NCBI RefSeq assembly: GCF_023015985.1
Contig: NZ_JALKAO010000003.1
Location: forward strand, 372,001 to 436,000
Length of the DNA stretch: 64,000 nt
Direction: 5' to 3'
From: Marivita sp. S6314
Lineage (GTDB): Bacteria; Pseudomonadota; Alphaproteobacteria; Rhodobacterales; Rhodobacteraceae
Shown: positions 31,546-41,329 of the stretch, one piece after another
How the letters are laid out: each line of letters starts with the position of its first letter
Position numbering within the stretch: the first letter of the stretch is position 1
The notes under the pieces: model-generated
Told to the model about the DNA's origin: nothing
The model's database searches: none
Seen by the model: only the letters and a program-made list of their open reading frames with translations
Position numbers and translations under genes: made by a program

Positions 31546-32548
31546 GAATACAGATCTGTCGCTTGATGCGTTGGACTGGCGTTTGATGAACGACTGGCAA
31601 CGCGCGTTGCCGCTTGTCCCGCGCCCGTTTCAGGTGATTGCGGACCATCATCACACGACCGAGGATCAGATCCTCGACCGTTTGCAGACTTTACTGGACA
31701 CCGGGGCCATCAGCCGGGTTGGGGCAACCTGTCGGCCCAATACACTGGCAGCCAGTACCCTCGCGGCTGTGGCCGCACCCGAAGATCAAATCGACGAAAT
31801 CGCCAAGATCATCAATGCCCAAGAAGGGGTGAACCACTCTTACGAACGCGAAAACAAATGGAACATCTGGTTTGTGGCCACCGGACCGACGCGCGCGTTC
31901 GTCAACGATATCCTGGCGCGGATCACGGCGGAAACCGGGCTGCGAGTGCTGGACCTGCGGCTGCGTCGCCCGTTCAATGTCGATCTTGGTTTCGCGCTTG
32001 ACGGTTCAAACGCGTTGCCCGCGCCGCGTGTTTTCACCGACGATATCGAGATTGAGGAGGGCGACCGCGCGCTGATGCAGGCTTTGTCCGATGGTCTGCC
32101 TCTGACCCCGACACCCTTTGCCACCTTGGCAGAGCGGTTGGGCCAGACCGAAACAGCCATCATCGAGCGCGTGCGCACGCTGGCCGAAGCGGGCATCCTG
32201 TCCCGTATCGGTCTGATCGTTCGTCACCGTGCCCTGGGCTGGCGCGCCAATGCGATGTGCGTTTTTGTTGTCCCGCCCGACAGGATCGAGGCCTGCGGCA
32301 CCGCCCTGACAAAGGTGCAGGGCGTGACTTTATGTTATGAACGCAGGGCCGAACCGGATGTCTGGCCCTACACGCTGTATTGCATGATCCATGGGCGCAG
32401 CCGGTCTGAAACGCTGGATGTGCTGACCCAGGCACGCGTTGCCGCCGGGATGGTCAATTTTGAGTACCGCATTTTATTCAGCACCCGCTGTTTTCGCCAG
32501 CGCGGGGCCCTGATCGACGTTGCATCGGAGACACCAAATGGAAATTGA
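31535..32548 (+). CDS. nirDL: NirD-NirL fused siroheme decarboxylase subunit
   Basis: About 337 residues made of two Lrp/AsnC-like siroheme decarboxylase units: NirD (~8-150, beginning LDWRLMNDWQRALPLVPRPF) and NirL (~165-330, beginning DRALMQALSDGLPLTPTPF). The start is uncertain. TTG 31535 has AAGGG nine bases upstream and overlaps nirF by 11 bp; the first ATG (31586) would cut the first helix. With NirG and NirH it converts siroheme to 12,18-didecarboxysiroheme. The fusion is known in Paracoccus-type clusters. Overlaps nirG by 11 bp. Confidence 0.88.
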   Translation: MGFENTDLSLDALDWRLMNDWQRALPLVPRPFQVIADHHHTTEDQILDRLQTLLDTGAISRVGATCRPNTLAASTLAAVAAPEDQIDEIAKIINAQEGVNHSYERENKWNIWFVATGPTRAFVNDILARITAETGLRVLDLRLRRPFNVDLGFALDGSNALPAPRVFTDDIEIEEGDRALMQALSDGLPLTPTPFATLAERLGQTETAIIERVRTLAEAGILSRIGLIVRHRALGWRANAMCVFVVPPDRIEACGTALTKVQGVTLCYERRAEPDVWPYTLYCMIHGRSRSETLDVLTQARVAAGMVNFEYRILFSTRCFRQRGALIDVASETPNGN

Positions 32549-32987
32549 CGACACCGACCGCCGGATCATCAACTCGCTGCAGTCGGGCTTCCCGGTCGCC
32601 AAGCGCCCGTTTGCCGAGGCGGCAGAACAGTTGGGTTTGACCGAAGCCGATTTGATCGCGCGACTTGCCGCGATGAAATCGGCAGGCGTGATCACCCGCT
32701 TTGGCCCGTTCCTTGATGCGGCTGCGATGGGCGGTGCCTTCTGCCTGTGCGCGATGGAAATCCCGCAAGACCAGTTCGAAGAGATGACCAAGATCGTGAA
32801 CGCCTTTGACGAGGTCGCGCATAACTACGCCCGCGACCACCGCCTGAACATGTGGTTTGTGCTGGCAACAGAAACGCCCGAAGGGATTGGGGCAACGGCA
32901 TCGCGGATCGAAGAGGCGACCGGGTTGCCGGTCTACCAATTCCCGAAACTCAAAGAGTTTTTCATCGGGTTCCGGGTGGCGGCATGA
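32538..32987 (+). CDS. nirG: NirG, siroheme decarboxylase subunit
   Basis: 149 residues from ATG 32538. One Lrp/AsnC-like unit: DDTDRRIINSLQSGFPVAKRPF (HTH), then NAFDEVAHNYARDHRLNMWFVLATE and FPKLKEFFIGFRV. Part of the NirD-L-G-H decarboxylase set in heme d1 synthesis. Overlaps nirDL by 11 bp and nirH by 4 bp. Confidence 0.92.
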   Translation: MEIDDTDRRIINSLQSGFPVAKRPFAEAAEQLGLTEADLIARLAAMKSAGVITRFGPFLDAAAMGGAFCLCAMEIPQDQFEEMTKIVNAFDEVAHNYARDHRLNMWFVLATETPEGIGATASRIEEATGLPVYQFPKLKEFFIGFRVAA

Positions 32988-33475
32988 GCATATCTGTCGA
33001 AGACCGCGCCATCGTCAAAGCCTGCCAGGCGGGTCTGCCCTTTGTGCCAGAACCTTACGCGGTGATCGCGGATCAGCTTGGCATGGACGAAGACCACATG
33101 ATGTCCCGCCTCGATGCGCTGATGGGGCAGGGGATCATCCGCCGCATCGGCATTGCGCCCAACCATTACAAGCTGGGTATGGTCGCCAACGGTATGACGG
33201 TCTGGGACATTGACGATGCCCAAGCCGAGGAACTGGGCGCTTTGGTCGGCGCGATGGAGGATGTCACCCATTGCTACCTGCGCCCCCGTCACCTGCCGCT
33301 GTGGCCCTACAACCTGTTTGCGATGCTGCATGGGGCAGACCGTGACGAGGTCGAGGCCAAACGCCAACATCTGCGCGGGTTTCTTGGCGACGCCGTGCGC
33401 AGCTGTGACGTGCTCTATTCCACCCAAATTCTCAAGAAAACCGGATTGCGTCTAACCGCAAAGAAGGGAACCTGA
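32984..33475 (+). CDS. nirH: NirH, siroheme decarboxylase subunit
   Basis: 163 residues from ATG 32984. Lrp/AsnC-like: [67 protein letters not shown]. Similar in plan to NirG and to the NirL half of the fusion. Overlaps nirG by 4 bp and nirJ by 1 bp. Confidence 0.92.
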   Translation: MSISVEDRAIVKACQAGLPFVPEPYAVIADQLGMDEDHMMSRLDALMGQGIIRRIGIAPNHYKLGMVANGMTVWDIDDAQAEELGALVGAMEDVTHCYLRPRHLPLWPYNLFAMLHGADRDEVEAKRQHLRGFLGDAVRSCDVLYSTQILKKTGLRLTAKKGT

Positions 33476-34686
33476 TGTTTCGTTTGACCCAATATATGGA
33501 GCAACTGATCACGCCTACACCACCGCGCCAAAGACGCGGTGACGTGCGACCCGTGGTGATCTGGAACCTGACGCGGCGCTGTAACCTGAAATGTCGGCAC
33601 TGCTACACCACCTCGTCCGACAACGACTTTCCCGGCGAATTGTCGACCGAACAGGCGCTCGGCGTGATTGACGATCTGGCCGATTTCAAGATCCCCGCGC
33701 TGATCCTGTCAGGCGGGGAACCGCTGTCGCGGCCAGACCTGTTCGAACTGGCACGCCATGCCCGCAAAAAGGTGCTTTATCTGGCGCTGTCCACCAACGG
33801 CACGCGGATTGATCAAGCGGCGGTGAAAGAGATCGCCGAGATCGGGTTTAACTACGTTGGCATCAGCATTGATGGCGTGGGGGCCACCAATGACTGGTTC
33901 CGTGGCCAGGAAGGCGCGTTTGACGAAGCACTGGCAGGCGCGCGGCTGTGCAAAGAGCACGGGATCAAGGTCGGCCTGCGCTTTACCCCGACCGAGGACA
34001 ACGCGGATCAACTGGGCGATATCCTTGATCTGTGCGAGGCCGAGGGCATCGACAAATTCTACGTCTCGCATCTGGTCTATGCAGGTCGTGGCAACAAGAA
34101 CCGGGGCGAAGACGCAGGCCATGCGCGCGCCCGCAAATGCGTTGATCTGTTGCTCGACCGCGCCTGGACAGCGTTGCAAAACGGCAAGCACTTTGAGGTT
34201 GTCACCGGCAACAACGATGCCGACGCTGTGCGTTTTCTCAACTGGGCGACCGAACGGTTCCCGGAGGAAAAGATCGCCCATCTGACCCGGCATCTAGAGG
34301 CATGGGGCGGCAATTCATCGGGCGTTGGCGTGGCCAATATCGACCCCACTGGCAAGGTACATCCCGACACCTATTGGTCCGACTACACTGTCGGCAATGT
34401 CAAACAGACCAAGTTCTCCGAGCTATGGACAGGCGATGATGCCATGCTGGCACTTCTGCGCACCCGTCCGCGTCCGCTCAAGGGGCGCTGTGGGGCATGC
34501 GCACATCAGGCGGTTTGTGGTGGCAACACGCGCATTCGCGCGCTGCAGCTGACCGGCGATCCGTGGGAGGAAGATCCCGCCTGCTATCTGAGCGACGCAG
34601 AGATCGGCGTCGATGACGCGACCCCGCGCGTTGAACTTCGCAAATTTACAGGGAAACGACATGATCCGGCGCATCTTTTTAGCTAG
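33475..34686 (+). CDS. nirJ: NirJ, radical SAM heme d1 synthase
   Basis: 403 residues. Radical SAM CX3CX2C at Cys36-Cys40-Cys43 ([11 protein letters not shown]) and a C-terminal SPASM-like cysteine set ([10 protein letters not shown], then a later DPACYL). It replaces two propionate side chains in didecarboxysiroheme on the way to heme d1. Starts on the last base of the nirH stop codon and overlaps nirN by 26 bp. Confidence 0.95.
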   Translation: MFRLTQYMEQLITPTPPRQRRGDVRPVVIWNLTRRCNLKCRHCYTTSSDNDFPGELSTEQALGVIDDLADFKIPALILSGGEPLSRPDLFELARHARKKVLYLALSTNGTRIDQAAVKEIAEIGFNYVGISIDGVGATNDWFRGQEGAFDEALAGARLCKEHGIKVGLRFTPTEDNADQLGDILDLCEAEGIDKFYVSHLVYAGRGNKNRGEDAGHARARKCVDLLLDRAWTALQNGKHFEVVTGNNDADAVRFLNWATERFPEEKIAHLTRHLEAWGGNSSGVGVANIDPTGKVHPDTYWSDYTVGNVKQTKFSELWTGDDAMLALLRTRPRPLKGRCGACAHQAVCGGNTRIRALQLTGDPWEEDPACYLSDAEIGVDDATPRVELRKFTGKRHDPAHLFS

Positions 34687-36208
34687 CATTCTGGGCGCGC
34701 TGCCCATCATGGCGCAGGCCGATCCGGCGGTGACCTACGCCACCCATTGCGCGGTGTGTCACGGCGATGACCGTCTGGGCGGCCTTGGGCCTGCCTTGAT
34801 CCCGGAAAGCCTGCGCGGTCTCAAAGGGGACAAGCTGGAAGCGGTGATTGGCCTTGGCCGGATCAGCACCCAGATGCCCGGTTTCGCAGATCAGATCAGC
34901 CCAGCGGATATGACCGAACTGGCCGCGTTCCTGCACACACCGCTTCCGGAAATCCCAGTTTGGGATGCTGAACGGATTGCCGATACGCTTGAGATCAATC
35001 CCGACTACATCGCGCCGGACGCGCCGCAACATAATGCCGACCCGCTGAACCTTTTCATTGTGGTCGAGACGGGGGATCATCACTTCAGCATCGTCGATGG
35101 CGACCGGTTCGAAGTGCTTGCCCGCCTTCCCACGCCGCTGGCCGTGCATGGCGGGCCAAAGTTCACCCCGGACGGGCGATTTGTCTTTGTCATGTCGCGC
35201 GACGGGTGGGTGCAAAAGGTAGACCTGTGGTCGATGCAAGAGGTCGCGCGCTTGCGCGCAGGCGTCAACAGCCGCAACATCGCCATGTCGAAAGACGGGA
35301 AATATCTGGCCGTCGCCAACTACCTGCCGCACAGCCTGACGATCCTGTCCACCCAAGACCTGTCGGTGCAAAAGATCTTTGACGTGGTCGGCAAGCATGG
35401 CGACACCTCGCGCGTGTCAGCCGTGTACCAAGCGCCGCAACGCGACAGCTTTATCCTTGCGCTCAAGGACATTCCCGAGATCTGGGAGGTTGCGACCGAT
35501 CCCAACGCCGACCCGGTGTATGAAGGGTTCGTCCACAGCCACCAAAAAGGCATGGTCGAAGGCATCCCGTCGTCGCAAGGCCTGTTCGCGCGCAAACGGA
35601 TCGAGTTGGAAGAACCGCTGGACGACTTCTTTTTCACACCCGATTACCGGTTCCTGATCGGCGCCGCGCGGGAAAGCGAAAACGGGGTTGTTGTGAACCT
35701 GAATGTGGGTCGCCCGACCCATACCTTGCCACTGTCGGGCCTGCCGCATCTGGGCTCTGGCATATCGTGGATCTACCAGGGCCGCCGCGTGATGGCGACG
35801 CCGCACCTGCGCGAAGCGAAGCTGTCGGTGATTGATGTCGAAACATGGAAGATCGTGACCCAGATCGACACAGATGGCCCCGGGTTCTTCCTGCGCAGCC
35901 ACGAAAATTCGCAATACCTGTGGGCAGATGTGTTCTTTGGCCCGAACCGCGACGTGATGCATGTGATCGACAAGGATACGCTTGAGATCGTGAAAACCCT
36001 GCGCCCCAACCCCGGGAAAACCGCCGCGCATGTTGAGTTTGACCGCACCGGTGAACACGCCTTGGTCAGCCTCTGGGAAGACGACGGCGCAGTGATCGTC
36101 TACGATGCCAAAACGCTGGAAGAGGTCAAACGGCTTCCGATGAGCAAACCATCTGGCAAATACAACGTGTTCAACAAGATCACGTTCTCGGACGGCACCA
36201 GCCACTAG
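34661..36208 (+). CDS. nirN: NirN, c-type cytochrome/d1-propeller protein
   Basis: 515 residues from ATG 34661. Signal peptide to ~Ala18, heme c motif CAVCH, then a NirS-like eight-bladed propeller ending [14 protein letters not shown]. NirN makes the last double bond of heme d1 (dihydro-d1 dehydrogenase) and hands the cofactor to NirS. Closes the heme d1 gene set. Confidence 0.95.
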   Translation: MIRRIFLASILGALPIMAQADPAVTYATHCAVCHGDDRLGGLGPALIPESLRGLKGDKLEAVIGLGRISTQMPGFADQISPADMTELAAFLHTPLPEIPVWDAERIADTLEINPDYIAPDAPQHNADPLNLFIVVETGDHHFSIVDGDRFEVLARLPTPLAVHGGPKFTPDGRFVFVMSRDGWVQKVDLWSMQEVARLRAGVNSRNIAMSKDGKYLAVANYLPHSLTILSTQDLSVQKIFDVVGKHGDTSRVSAVYQAPQRDSFILALKDIPEIWEVATDPNADPVYEGFVHSHQKGMVEGIPSSQGLFARKRIELEEPLDDFFFTPDYRFLIGAARESENGVVVNLNVGRPTHTLPLSGLPHLGSGISWIYQGRRVMATPHLREAKLSVIDVETWKIVTQIDTDGPGFFLRSHENSQYLWADVFFGPNRDVMHVIDKDTLEIVKTLRPNPGKTAAHVEFDRTGEHALVSLWEDDGAVIVYDAKTLEEVKRLPMSKPSGKYNVFNKITFSDGTSH

Positions 36209-36219
36209 AGGACAGACCC

Positions 36220-36456
36220 ATGACGGAACCCGCCCCCTGGCCGATCTGGAAACTGGCCCTGCTGCTTTACCCGTTTGCAGCAGGGGCGGTGGCGATCAAC
36301 TTGTTCATGGCGTGTCTTGTGTTGCCTGTCATCGGCCTGGATCCCATGCGCCCGGTGACGGCGCTGATCTGGTCTATTCCGCTGGGCATCCCCGCGACCT
36401 GGGCCTTTGCACGATGGACGCGCAAGCTCATAGATGAGGCGGACGGACGCACTTAA
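36220..36456 (+). CDS. Small two-helix membrane protein of the nir cluster, function unknown
   Basis: 78 residues; AGAGGAC precedes the ATG. Two hydrophobic segments (~11-36 and ~46-66) with a conserved-looking [13 protein letters not shown] loop between them and a basic, Arg/Lys-rich end. Starts 11 bp after nirN, so probably the last gene of the nir transcript. I do not recognise the family. Its stop codon lies inside the hemA FNR-type box. Confidence 0.75.
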   Translation: MTEPAPWPIWKLALLLYPFAAGAVAINLFMACLVLPVIGLDPMRPVTALIWSIPLGIPATWAFARWTRKLIDEADGRT

Positions 36457-36466
36457 CCAAGGTCAA
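36453..36466. promoter_or_regulatory. FNR/NNR-type box upstream of hemA
   Basis: TTAAC-CAAG-GTCAA. Centre ~59 bp before the hemA ATG. Overlaps the stop codon of the preceding small gene, so hemA has its own anaerobic/NO-responsive promoter. Confidence 0.7.
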
Positions 36467-36518
36467 GGCAAACAGCCGCTGCGCAATCTTTGATGGACTT
36501 AATCCAAGGAGATGCCGC

Positions 36519-37733
36519 ATGGACTATGACGCCTTTTTCGCCGCCCAACTCGACACACTTCGCGGGGAAGGCAACTACCGCATCTTTGCCGAACTCGAAC
36601 GCGACGCACATACCGCACCGTCTGCCGTGCTTCACTCCGAAGCCGGCCAGCGGGAGGTCACGGTCTGGTGCTCGAACGACTACCTTGGCATGGGCAAATC
36701 CGACCTCGTGCGCAACGCCGTCGCCGAAGCTGCGTTGCAAGACGGGGCCGGGGCCGGCGGCACGCGCAACATCTCGGGGACGGCGGTGCAACACGTCGCG
36801 TTGGAACGCGAGCTGGCTGATCTGCACGGCAAGGAAGCCGCTCTCCTTTTCACCTCGGGCTACGTGTCCAACTGGGCCAGTCTGAGCACATTGGGATCAC
36901 GCCTGCCCAACTGCACCATCCTGTCGGACGCGATGAACCACGCCAGCATGATCGAAGGCATCCGCCATTCCCGGGCCAAGACGCTGATCTGGAAACACAA
37001 TGACCCCGAAGACCTGAACCGCAAACTGTCGGACGTGCCGGATGATGGGGCGAAACTTGTGGCCTTTGAATCGGTCTATTCGATGGATGGTGACATCGCG
37101 CCCATGGCCGAAATTCTGGACGTGGCCGAAGCACATGGCGCGATGACCTATCTGGACGAAGTGCATGCGGTTGGTCTCTACGGTCCACAAGGCGGCGGGA
37201 TTGCCGAACGGGAAGGTCTGGCGCAGCGTGTGTCGCTGATCGAAGGCACCTTGGGCAAAGCATTCGGCGTGATGGGCGGCTACGTCGCCGGGTCTTCCGT
37301 GATGTGCGATTTCATCCGGTCCTTTGCCAGCGGGTTCATCTTTACCACAGCGCTGCCGCCTGCACTGGCCGCCGGGGCGCTGGCATCGGTGCAATACCTG
37401 CGCCAAAGCGAACTGGAGCGCCGCCGCCAGCAGGCCAATGTCGCCAAGCTGCGCGCAAGGCTGGACGCGCTGCGTATTCCGCATCTCGACAACCCAAGCC
37501 ATATCGTGCCGGTGCTTGTCGGTGACCCGTTCAAGGCCAAGTTCCTGAGCGATACGCTGCTTGAGAATTACGGGATTTACGTGCAGCCGATCAACTATCC
37601 GACCGTCCCCAAGGGCACCGAGCGGTTGCGATTGACACCATCCCCGCAACACTCCGCGCAGGATATCGAGCACCTGGTGGGTGCATTGTCCCACCTCTGG
37701 TCGCAATGCGCCCTAAGCCGGGCCGTGGCCTGA
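36519..37733 (+). CDS. hemA: 5-aminolevulinate synthase (C4 pathway)
   Basis: 404 residues, the standard length of alphaproteobacterial ALAS; AAGGAGATGCCGC precedes the ATG. Glycine-rich [13 protein letters not shown] (~77-88), the aspartate of YLDEVHAVG that contacts PLP nitrogen, and Schiff-base Lys247 in GTLGKAFG. Condenses glycine and succinyl-CoA. Its position at the end of the nir block, with its own box, suggests it is the denitrification-linked ALAS supplying heme b, c and d1; a second hemA elsewhere is likely in this group. Confidence 0.94.
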   Translation: MDYDAFFAAQLDTLRGEGNYRIFAELERDAHTAPSAVLHSEAGQREVTVWCSNDYLGMGKSDLVRNAVAEAALQDGAGAGGTRNISGTAVQHVALERELADLHGKEAALLFTSGYVSNWASLSTLGSRLPNCTILSDAMNHASMIEGIRHSRAKTLIWKHNDPEDLNRKLSDVPDDGAKLVAFESVYSMDGDIAPMAEILDVAEAHGAMTYLDEVHAVGLYGPQGGGIAEREGLAQRVSLIEGTLGKAFGVMGGYVAGSSVMCDFIRSFASGFIFTTALPPALAAGALASVQYLRQSELERRRQQANVAKLRARLDALRIPHLDNPSHIVPVLVGDPFKAKFLSDTLLENYGIYVQPINYPTVPKGTERLRLTPSPQHSAQDIEHLVGALSHLWSQCALSRAVA

Positions 37734-37760
37734 ACCGGGTCGCTGTCAAAAACGACTATG

Positions 37761-37790
37761 GGACCAACCCGCTGATTGGCGGGTTGGTCC
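37761..37790. terminator. Bidirectional terminator between hemA and the metalloprotease gene
   Basis: Twelve perfect pairs (37761-37772 with 37779-37790) and a 6-nt loop, 27 bp after the hemA stop and 21 bp from the convergent gene's stop. No long U-run on either side. Confidence 0.65.
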
Positions 37791-37810
37791 TCGTGTTCAT
37801 AGGCGGTCGA

Positions 37811-40720
37811 TTACACCGCAAACGGATTGTCCAGAACGCCCACCATCGGCATCAGGAACTCACCATCTTCTGACGCAAGCGCTTCGGCATGGGCCTCGTT
37901 GATCGCTGCAATGGCGGATTGCAGGCTTTGCTGACTGCCATCGAACATCGCCATGAAGGTCGCGGCGTCGTTCAGGTCTGACATACCGCAATGCACCGCG
38001 TAATAGGCGCCCAGATCGGTCTTCATCTCCAGATACGCCTGATCCGCCTGTTGCTTGGTAATGAACGAGGCACTCGCATCCGACCCGGGTTGCGCATCCA
38101 CGCCCCGCAGGATTTCCAGGATGAACTCGTCCCGGCTGACCGTTCCGGAATCCAAAGCCTTTTTCCAGAACATCAAACCATCAAGATCCGGCGCGCGTCC
38201 AAGAACGTTGGCATAGACCTCAGAGGCAAATTTGACGTTGCTCGTCCCGTCCGGATAGGCGTCGCGGGTTTCGTCCTGATCCACAAACAGTTGTGCAATC
38301 TCTTCAAGCGATGTCCCGTTGGCATAGGCCGTACTCCAGAACGCCAGCCCAAGCGCATCCGGTGCACGATCAAAATAAGCGATATACATTTCGATAAAGT
38401 TTTCGAAATCGCCTTGCTCCAGACTGGTTTGTCCGGCGAATTGGCGAAGGTCCATCGGACCATCGAAGTTCGGCATATTCTCCTCGAACCCGATGCGTTC
38501 GATGTTCTCCAGATGCACGGTTCCCAACCCGTCTTCGCGCCTGTCGATCACGATGATGCCACCGGGGCCGATGTTCAGGGTGTAATTGCTCTGTTCGCCG
38601 GTAAAGACCGCCGTGTCCGTCCCGTCGCCGCCATCCACGGTGTCCATTCCAAGCCGGACGGCAAAGACATCGTCAAACGGCGTGGCGATGACATCGGTGT
38701 CGTTGACACCGTCTGTCTCATTGTCCTCCTCGGGAGGTTCAGGCGTTTCTTCGTCACCGCCGTCGCCACCGTCACCGCCGTCACCGCTGTCGCCACCGTC
38801 ACCACCATCACCGCCGTCACCACCGTCCGGTGCGTCGGATCCAAGGGGTGGGACAGTCGGTTTCGGATCAGTGACGATCACCTCAACGCTGCCGCCAAAA
38901 TCGGTGTAGGAATACTGCAGGCTGATGTCAGCTCCGATGTCGTCCTCTGTTACCGTGTAGGTCTGTTCCGTTTCTCCCGGAATGACTTCCCCGTTGCGCA
39001 GCCACTGGAACCCGGCAGTGTCATAATCAATGCCATCCGGATCACTGACGCCGTTTGGACGGGCGGTTAGAACCTCTCCGACAAGCGCATCGCCAAGGAC
39101 CGCCAAGACACCTTCAGGCGCATTGTTTCCCGGCACCGACGACCCATTATCCTCTGTACCGGACGTGTCCTCCGCATTGTCTTCGCCGGAGTCTTCGGTT
39201 GTGTCGTCGTCTTCGCTGGCTGTCGGATCTGTTTGCGGTGGATCCTCGGCAGGTGGTGTCTGTACCGGTGCCGCCAGAATATCCGTCGTGCCTTGGCTGG
39301 TAAGCGTTTCCTGACGTCCACCCCCGTCGACAAAGGTGATCCGCACTTGGATTTGCGCGCCCAGATCAGAGTCGGTCAGGGCATATGTGGACGACGACGC
39401 GCCGGTTATGACATTTCCGTCACGTAACCAAGTATAGGTGAACGGACCCAGCCCGTTTGCATCCTGAACTGTTCCGGTCTCTGCGGTCAGCGTTGATCCA
39501 ACCTGAAGACTACCGGATATCGTGACGTTCCCGGTTGGTAAGCTGTTTGACGGCGCAGGCAATGTGGGTGGTGCCGTTGACGTGGTCGCCAAAGTGAAAT
39601 GGGCGGCGGTCAAAGGTGTTCCGGTTTGTGAGTCGTGGAAAACGTCGACGGTTGTCCCGTCGGCAAACGTCACCCGCGAGACATTGCTTGCCACTTTGGA
39701 CACGGCTCCGGCGGCTTCACTGGCGCTGCCGAAACCGCTGTCGATCAAACGGATGGTTTCCGTGCTCAGGTCGAAATCCGAAATGGTGTTCTGACCGTCT
39801 CCGGCGCCGATCACAAAAGTGTCGACACCCCCTTCGCCGAACAACACATCGTTGCCCGCACCGCCGCGCAGTTCGTCATTTCCATCGTTTCCTTGCAGCG
39901 TGTCGTCACCGCCAAGCCCGTTGATCGTATCGTCAACATTGCGCCCGAAGATGCGTTCGTCTCCCGAAGTGGCGATGGCCGGGGTCGATCCTTGCTTGCT
40001 GAAGCCCGCAATTTCATAGCCGATATCCGCGAGGATCGCCTTGTCGAAGTCACTGATCGGGATCTCCGCCCCTTGCGTCAGGGTTGGGTCCAGCAAAACC
40101 TGATCGCCAGCAAAACCATCTTCAACATGGCCGCCATCGGACTCCACCGGGACGCCCTGTCCGCCGTTCAACGACGACGCATTTGGCCCGGTAAAGACAT
40201 CGTTGACGATCCAGCTGTCGAATGTCGCAGAGGTTCCCACCCCAAGGATATGCCCAAGCTCGTGAACCGCGACGGACACGAAATCGCTTTCGGCAAAATC
40301 CGGGGTTCCCGGGCCAAAATGCCAGTTCGTATCCGTGTCAAAGGTGATCCCACCGGCCCACGGTTCGAAATCGGACACCGGACCCGTGCCGCGAAAATCC
40401 GACGTGATACGCGCGGCGTACACATCGCCTGCCGCGTCAAACCCGTCAGGCCCCGCAACCGCGAGGGTTGAACCGGGAAGATCCCTGGCCCCGACAAAAA
40501 TGATCATGTCGTCGACCGCGGTGTTTAACGTAATCGTTTCGATCGCGTAGGTCGTTGGGTTGCGCACTTCGAAGGACGTGCCAATGGGCAAGTCATCGAA
40601 TTCGTCCTGAATGATGCTTTCCCACTGCCCTGCGGCCTCTTCCAGCGCCGCACGCCGTTCCGGATCGTCAAAGAACCCGCTGCTGTCAAAGCGGTAGTCG
40701 ATGGTAATCGTAAAAGCCAC
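37811..40720 (-). CDS. Large secreted metalloprotease-like protein with RTX, Ig-like and DUF4214 domains
   Basis: 969 residues from GTG 40720 (AAAGGA eight bases upstream). No Sec signal peptide, which fits type I secretion. Residues ~1-240 form a zinc-protease-like domain with HELGH at 153-157. RTX calcium-binding nonapeptides follow at ~255-305 (GLGGDDTL, GGAGNDVLFGEGG). Two Ig-like units each contain a WLR(D/N)G core (~390-470 and ~535-615), separated by an acidic linker. A Gly-Gly-Asp repeat tract (~625-650) comes before the C-terminal DUF4214 domain (~780-900: YIAYFDRAPDALGLAFW, VYANVLGRAPDLDGLMFW), found in surface/S-layer-linked proteins. No T1SS genes are adjacent. The substrate is unknown. 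Confidence 0.85.
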   Translation of the reverse strand: MAFTITIDYRFDSSGFFDDPERRAALEEAAGQWESIIQDEFDDLPIGTSFEVRNPTTYAIETITLNTAVDDMIIFVGARDLPGSTLAVAGPDGFDAAGDVYAARITSDFRGTGPVSDFEPWAGGITFDTDTNWHFGPGTPDFAESDFVSVAVHELGHILGVGTSATFDSWIVNDVFTGPNASSLNGGQGVPVESDGGHVEDGFAGDQVLLDPTLTQGAEIPISDFDKAILADIGYEIAGFSKQGSTPAIATSGDERIFGRNVDDTINGLGGDDTLQGNDGNDELRGGAGNDVLFGEGGVDTFVIGAGDGQNTISDFDLSTETIRLIDSGFGSASEAAGAVSKVASNVSRVTFADGTTVDVFHDSQTGTPLTAAHFTLATTSTAPPTLPAPSNSLPTGNVTISGSLQVGSTLTAETGTVQDANGLGPFTYTWLRDGNVITGASSSTYALTDSDLGAQIQVRITFVDGGGRQETLTSQGTTDILAAPVQTPPAEDPPQTDPTASEDDDTTEDSGEDNAEDTSGTEDNGSSVPGNNAPEGVLAVLGDALVGEVLTARPNGVSDPDGIDYDTAGFQWLRNGEVIPGETEQTYTVTEDDIGADISLQYSYTDFGGSVEVIVTDPKPTVPPLGSDAPDGGDGGDGGDGGDSGDGGDGGDGGDEETPEPPEEDNETDGVNDTDVIATPFDDVFAVRLGMDTVDGGDGTDTAVFTGEQSNYTLNIGPGGIIVIDRREDGLGTVHLENIERIGFEENMPNFDGPMDLRQFAGQTSLEQGDFENFIEMYIAYFDRAPDALGLAFWSTAYANGTSLEEIAQLFVDQDETRDAYPDGTSNVKFASEVYANVLGRAPDLDGLMFWKKALDSGTVSRDEFILEILRGVDAQPGSDASASFITKQQADQAYLEMKTDLGAYYAVHCGMSDLNDAATFMAMFDGSQQSLQSAIAAINEAHAEALASEDGEFLMPMVGVLDNPFAV
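38752..38829 (-). repeat. 9-bp coding tandem repeat (Gly-Gly-Asp tract)
   Basis: About eight near-identical 9-bp units on the minus strand encode GGD/SGD repeats in the metalloprotease-like gene. Such tracts can change length by slippage in multiples of three codons without breaking the frame. Confidence 0.8.
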
Positions 40721-40898
40721 GCCACATATCCTTTGCGCACATGCTCAGACCGCAAGGGCAAAGCCCCATCGTCATGCGCATACTTGCGCCCCCAAGATCC
40801 GATGTAGCGACAGAGTTGGGCGGTATGTTGATCGGATTGGGGCCGTTTCGGCACCAAATAAGTTGATTTTTAGACGATTGTTATCGAATGCGGGTTGG

Positions 40899-41321
40899 TC
40901 AGTCCCGCAGAACAAGCACCGACTTGTGGGAATGGCGAACCAACCGGGCCGCGTTCGATCCCAGAAGATAATCCTTCAATTCCGGCTGATGCGCGCCGAT
41001 CATGATCAGATCCACGTCCAGCGAATTCGCAAGCGCAATCACCCGGTCATAGACCGTGCCGTTCAGCACATAGCTTTTGGCCTCGATCCCGACATCGGCA
41101 ATCTGGCGCTTCAGTGCGGCTTCGGTTTCGGATTGCGCGGTTTGCTCGAACCCTTTGTCCATATACGACCCGACAATGGGCATCCCGACATTCGGGATGA
41201 CGGACACAACATGCAGTGTACTGCCCCACGGCTGTGAAAATGCCTTGGCGTGTGACAACAGCTTTTGCGTTTCTCCGGGTAAGGACACGTCGACCGGAAC
41301 CAGAATAGTGCTGAACATCAT
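40899..41321 (-). CDS. Universal stress protein (UspA family)
   Basis: 140 residues. Rossmann-like Usp fold with TILVPVDVS at the start and the ATP-binding G-x2-G-x9-G(S) region seen as IMIGAHQPELKDYLLGSNAARLV. GGAG lies a few bases before ATG 41321. Only 8 bp after the TRAP permease stop, so the two are one operon; Usp genes are often found with TRAP transporters and may sense energy state. Confidence 0.92.
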   Translation of the reverse strand: MMFSTILVPVDVSLPGETQKLLSHAKAFSQPWGSTLHVVSVIPNVGMPIVGSYMDKGFEQTAQSETEAALKRQIADVGIEAKSYVLNGTVYDRVIALANSLDVDLIMIGAHQPELKDYLLGSNAARLVRHSHKSVLVLRD

Positions 41322-41329
41322 GCGTCTCC

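Noticed and set aside
38752-38829. Repeat tract considered as a CRISPR or intergenic repeat
   Set aside because: The 9-bp units are in frame within a coding gene and have no spacers.
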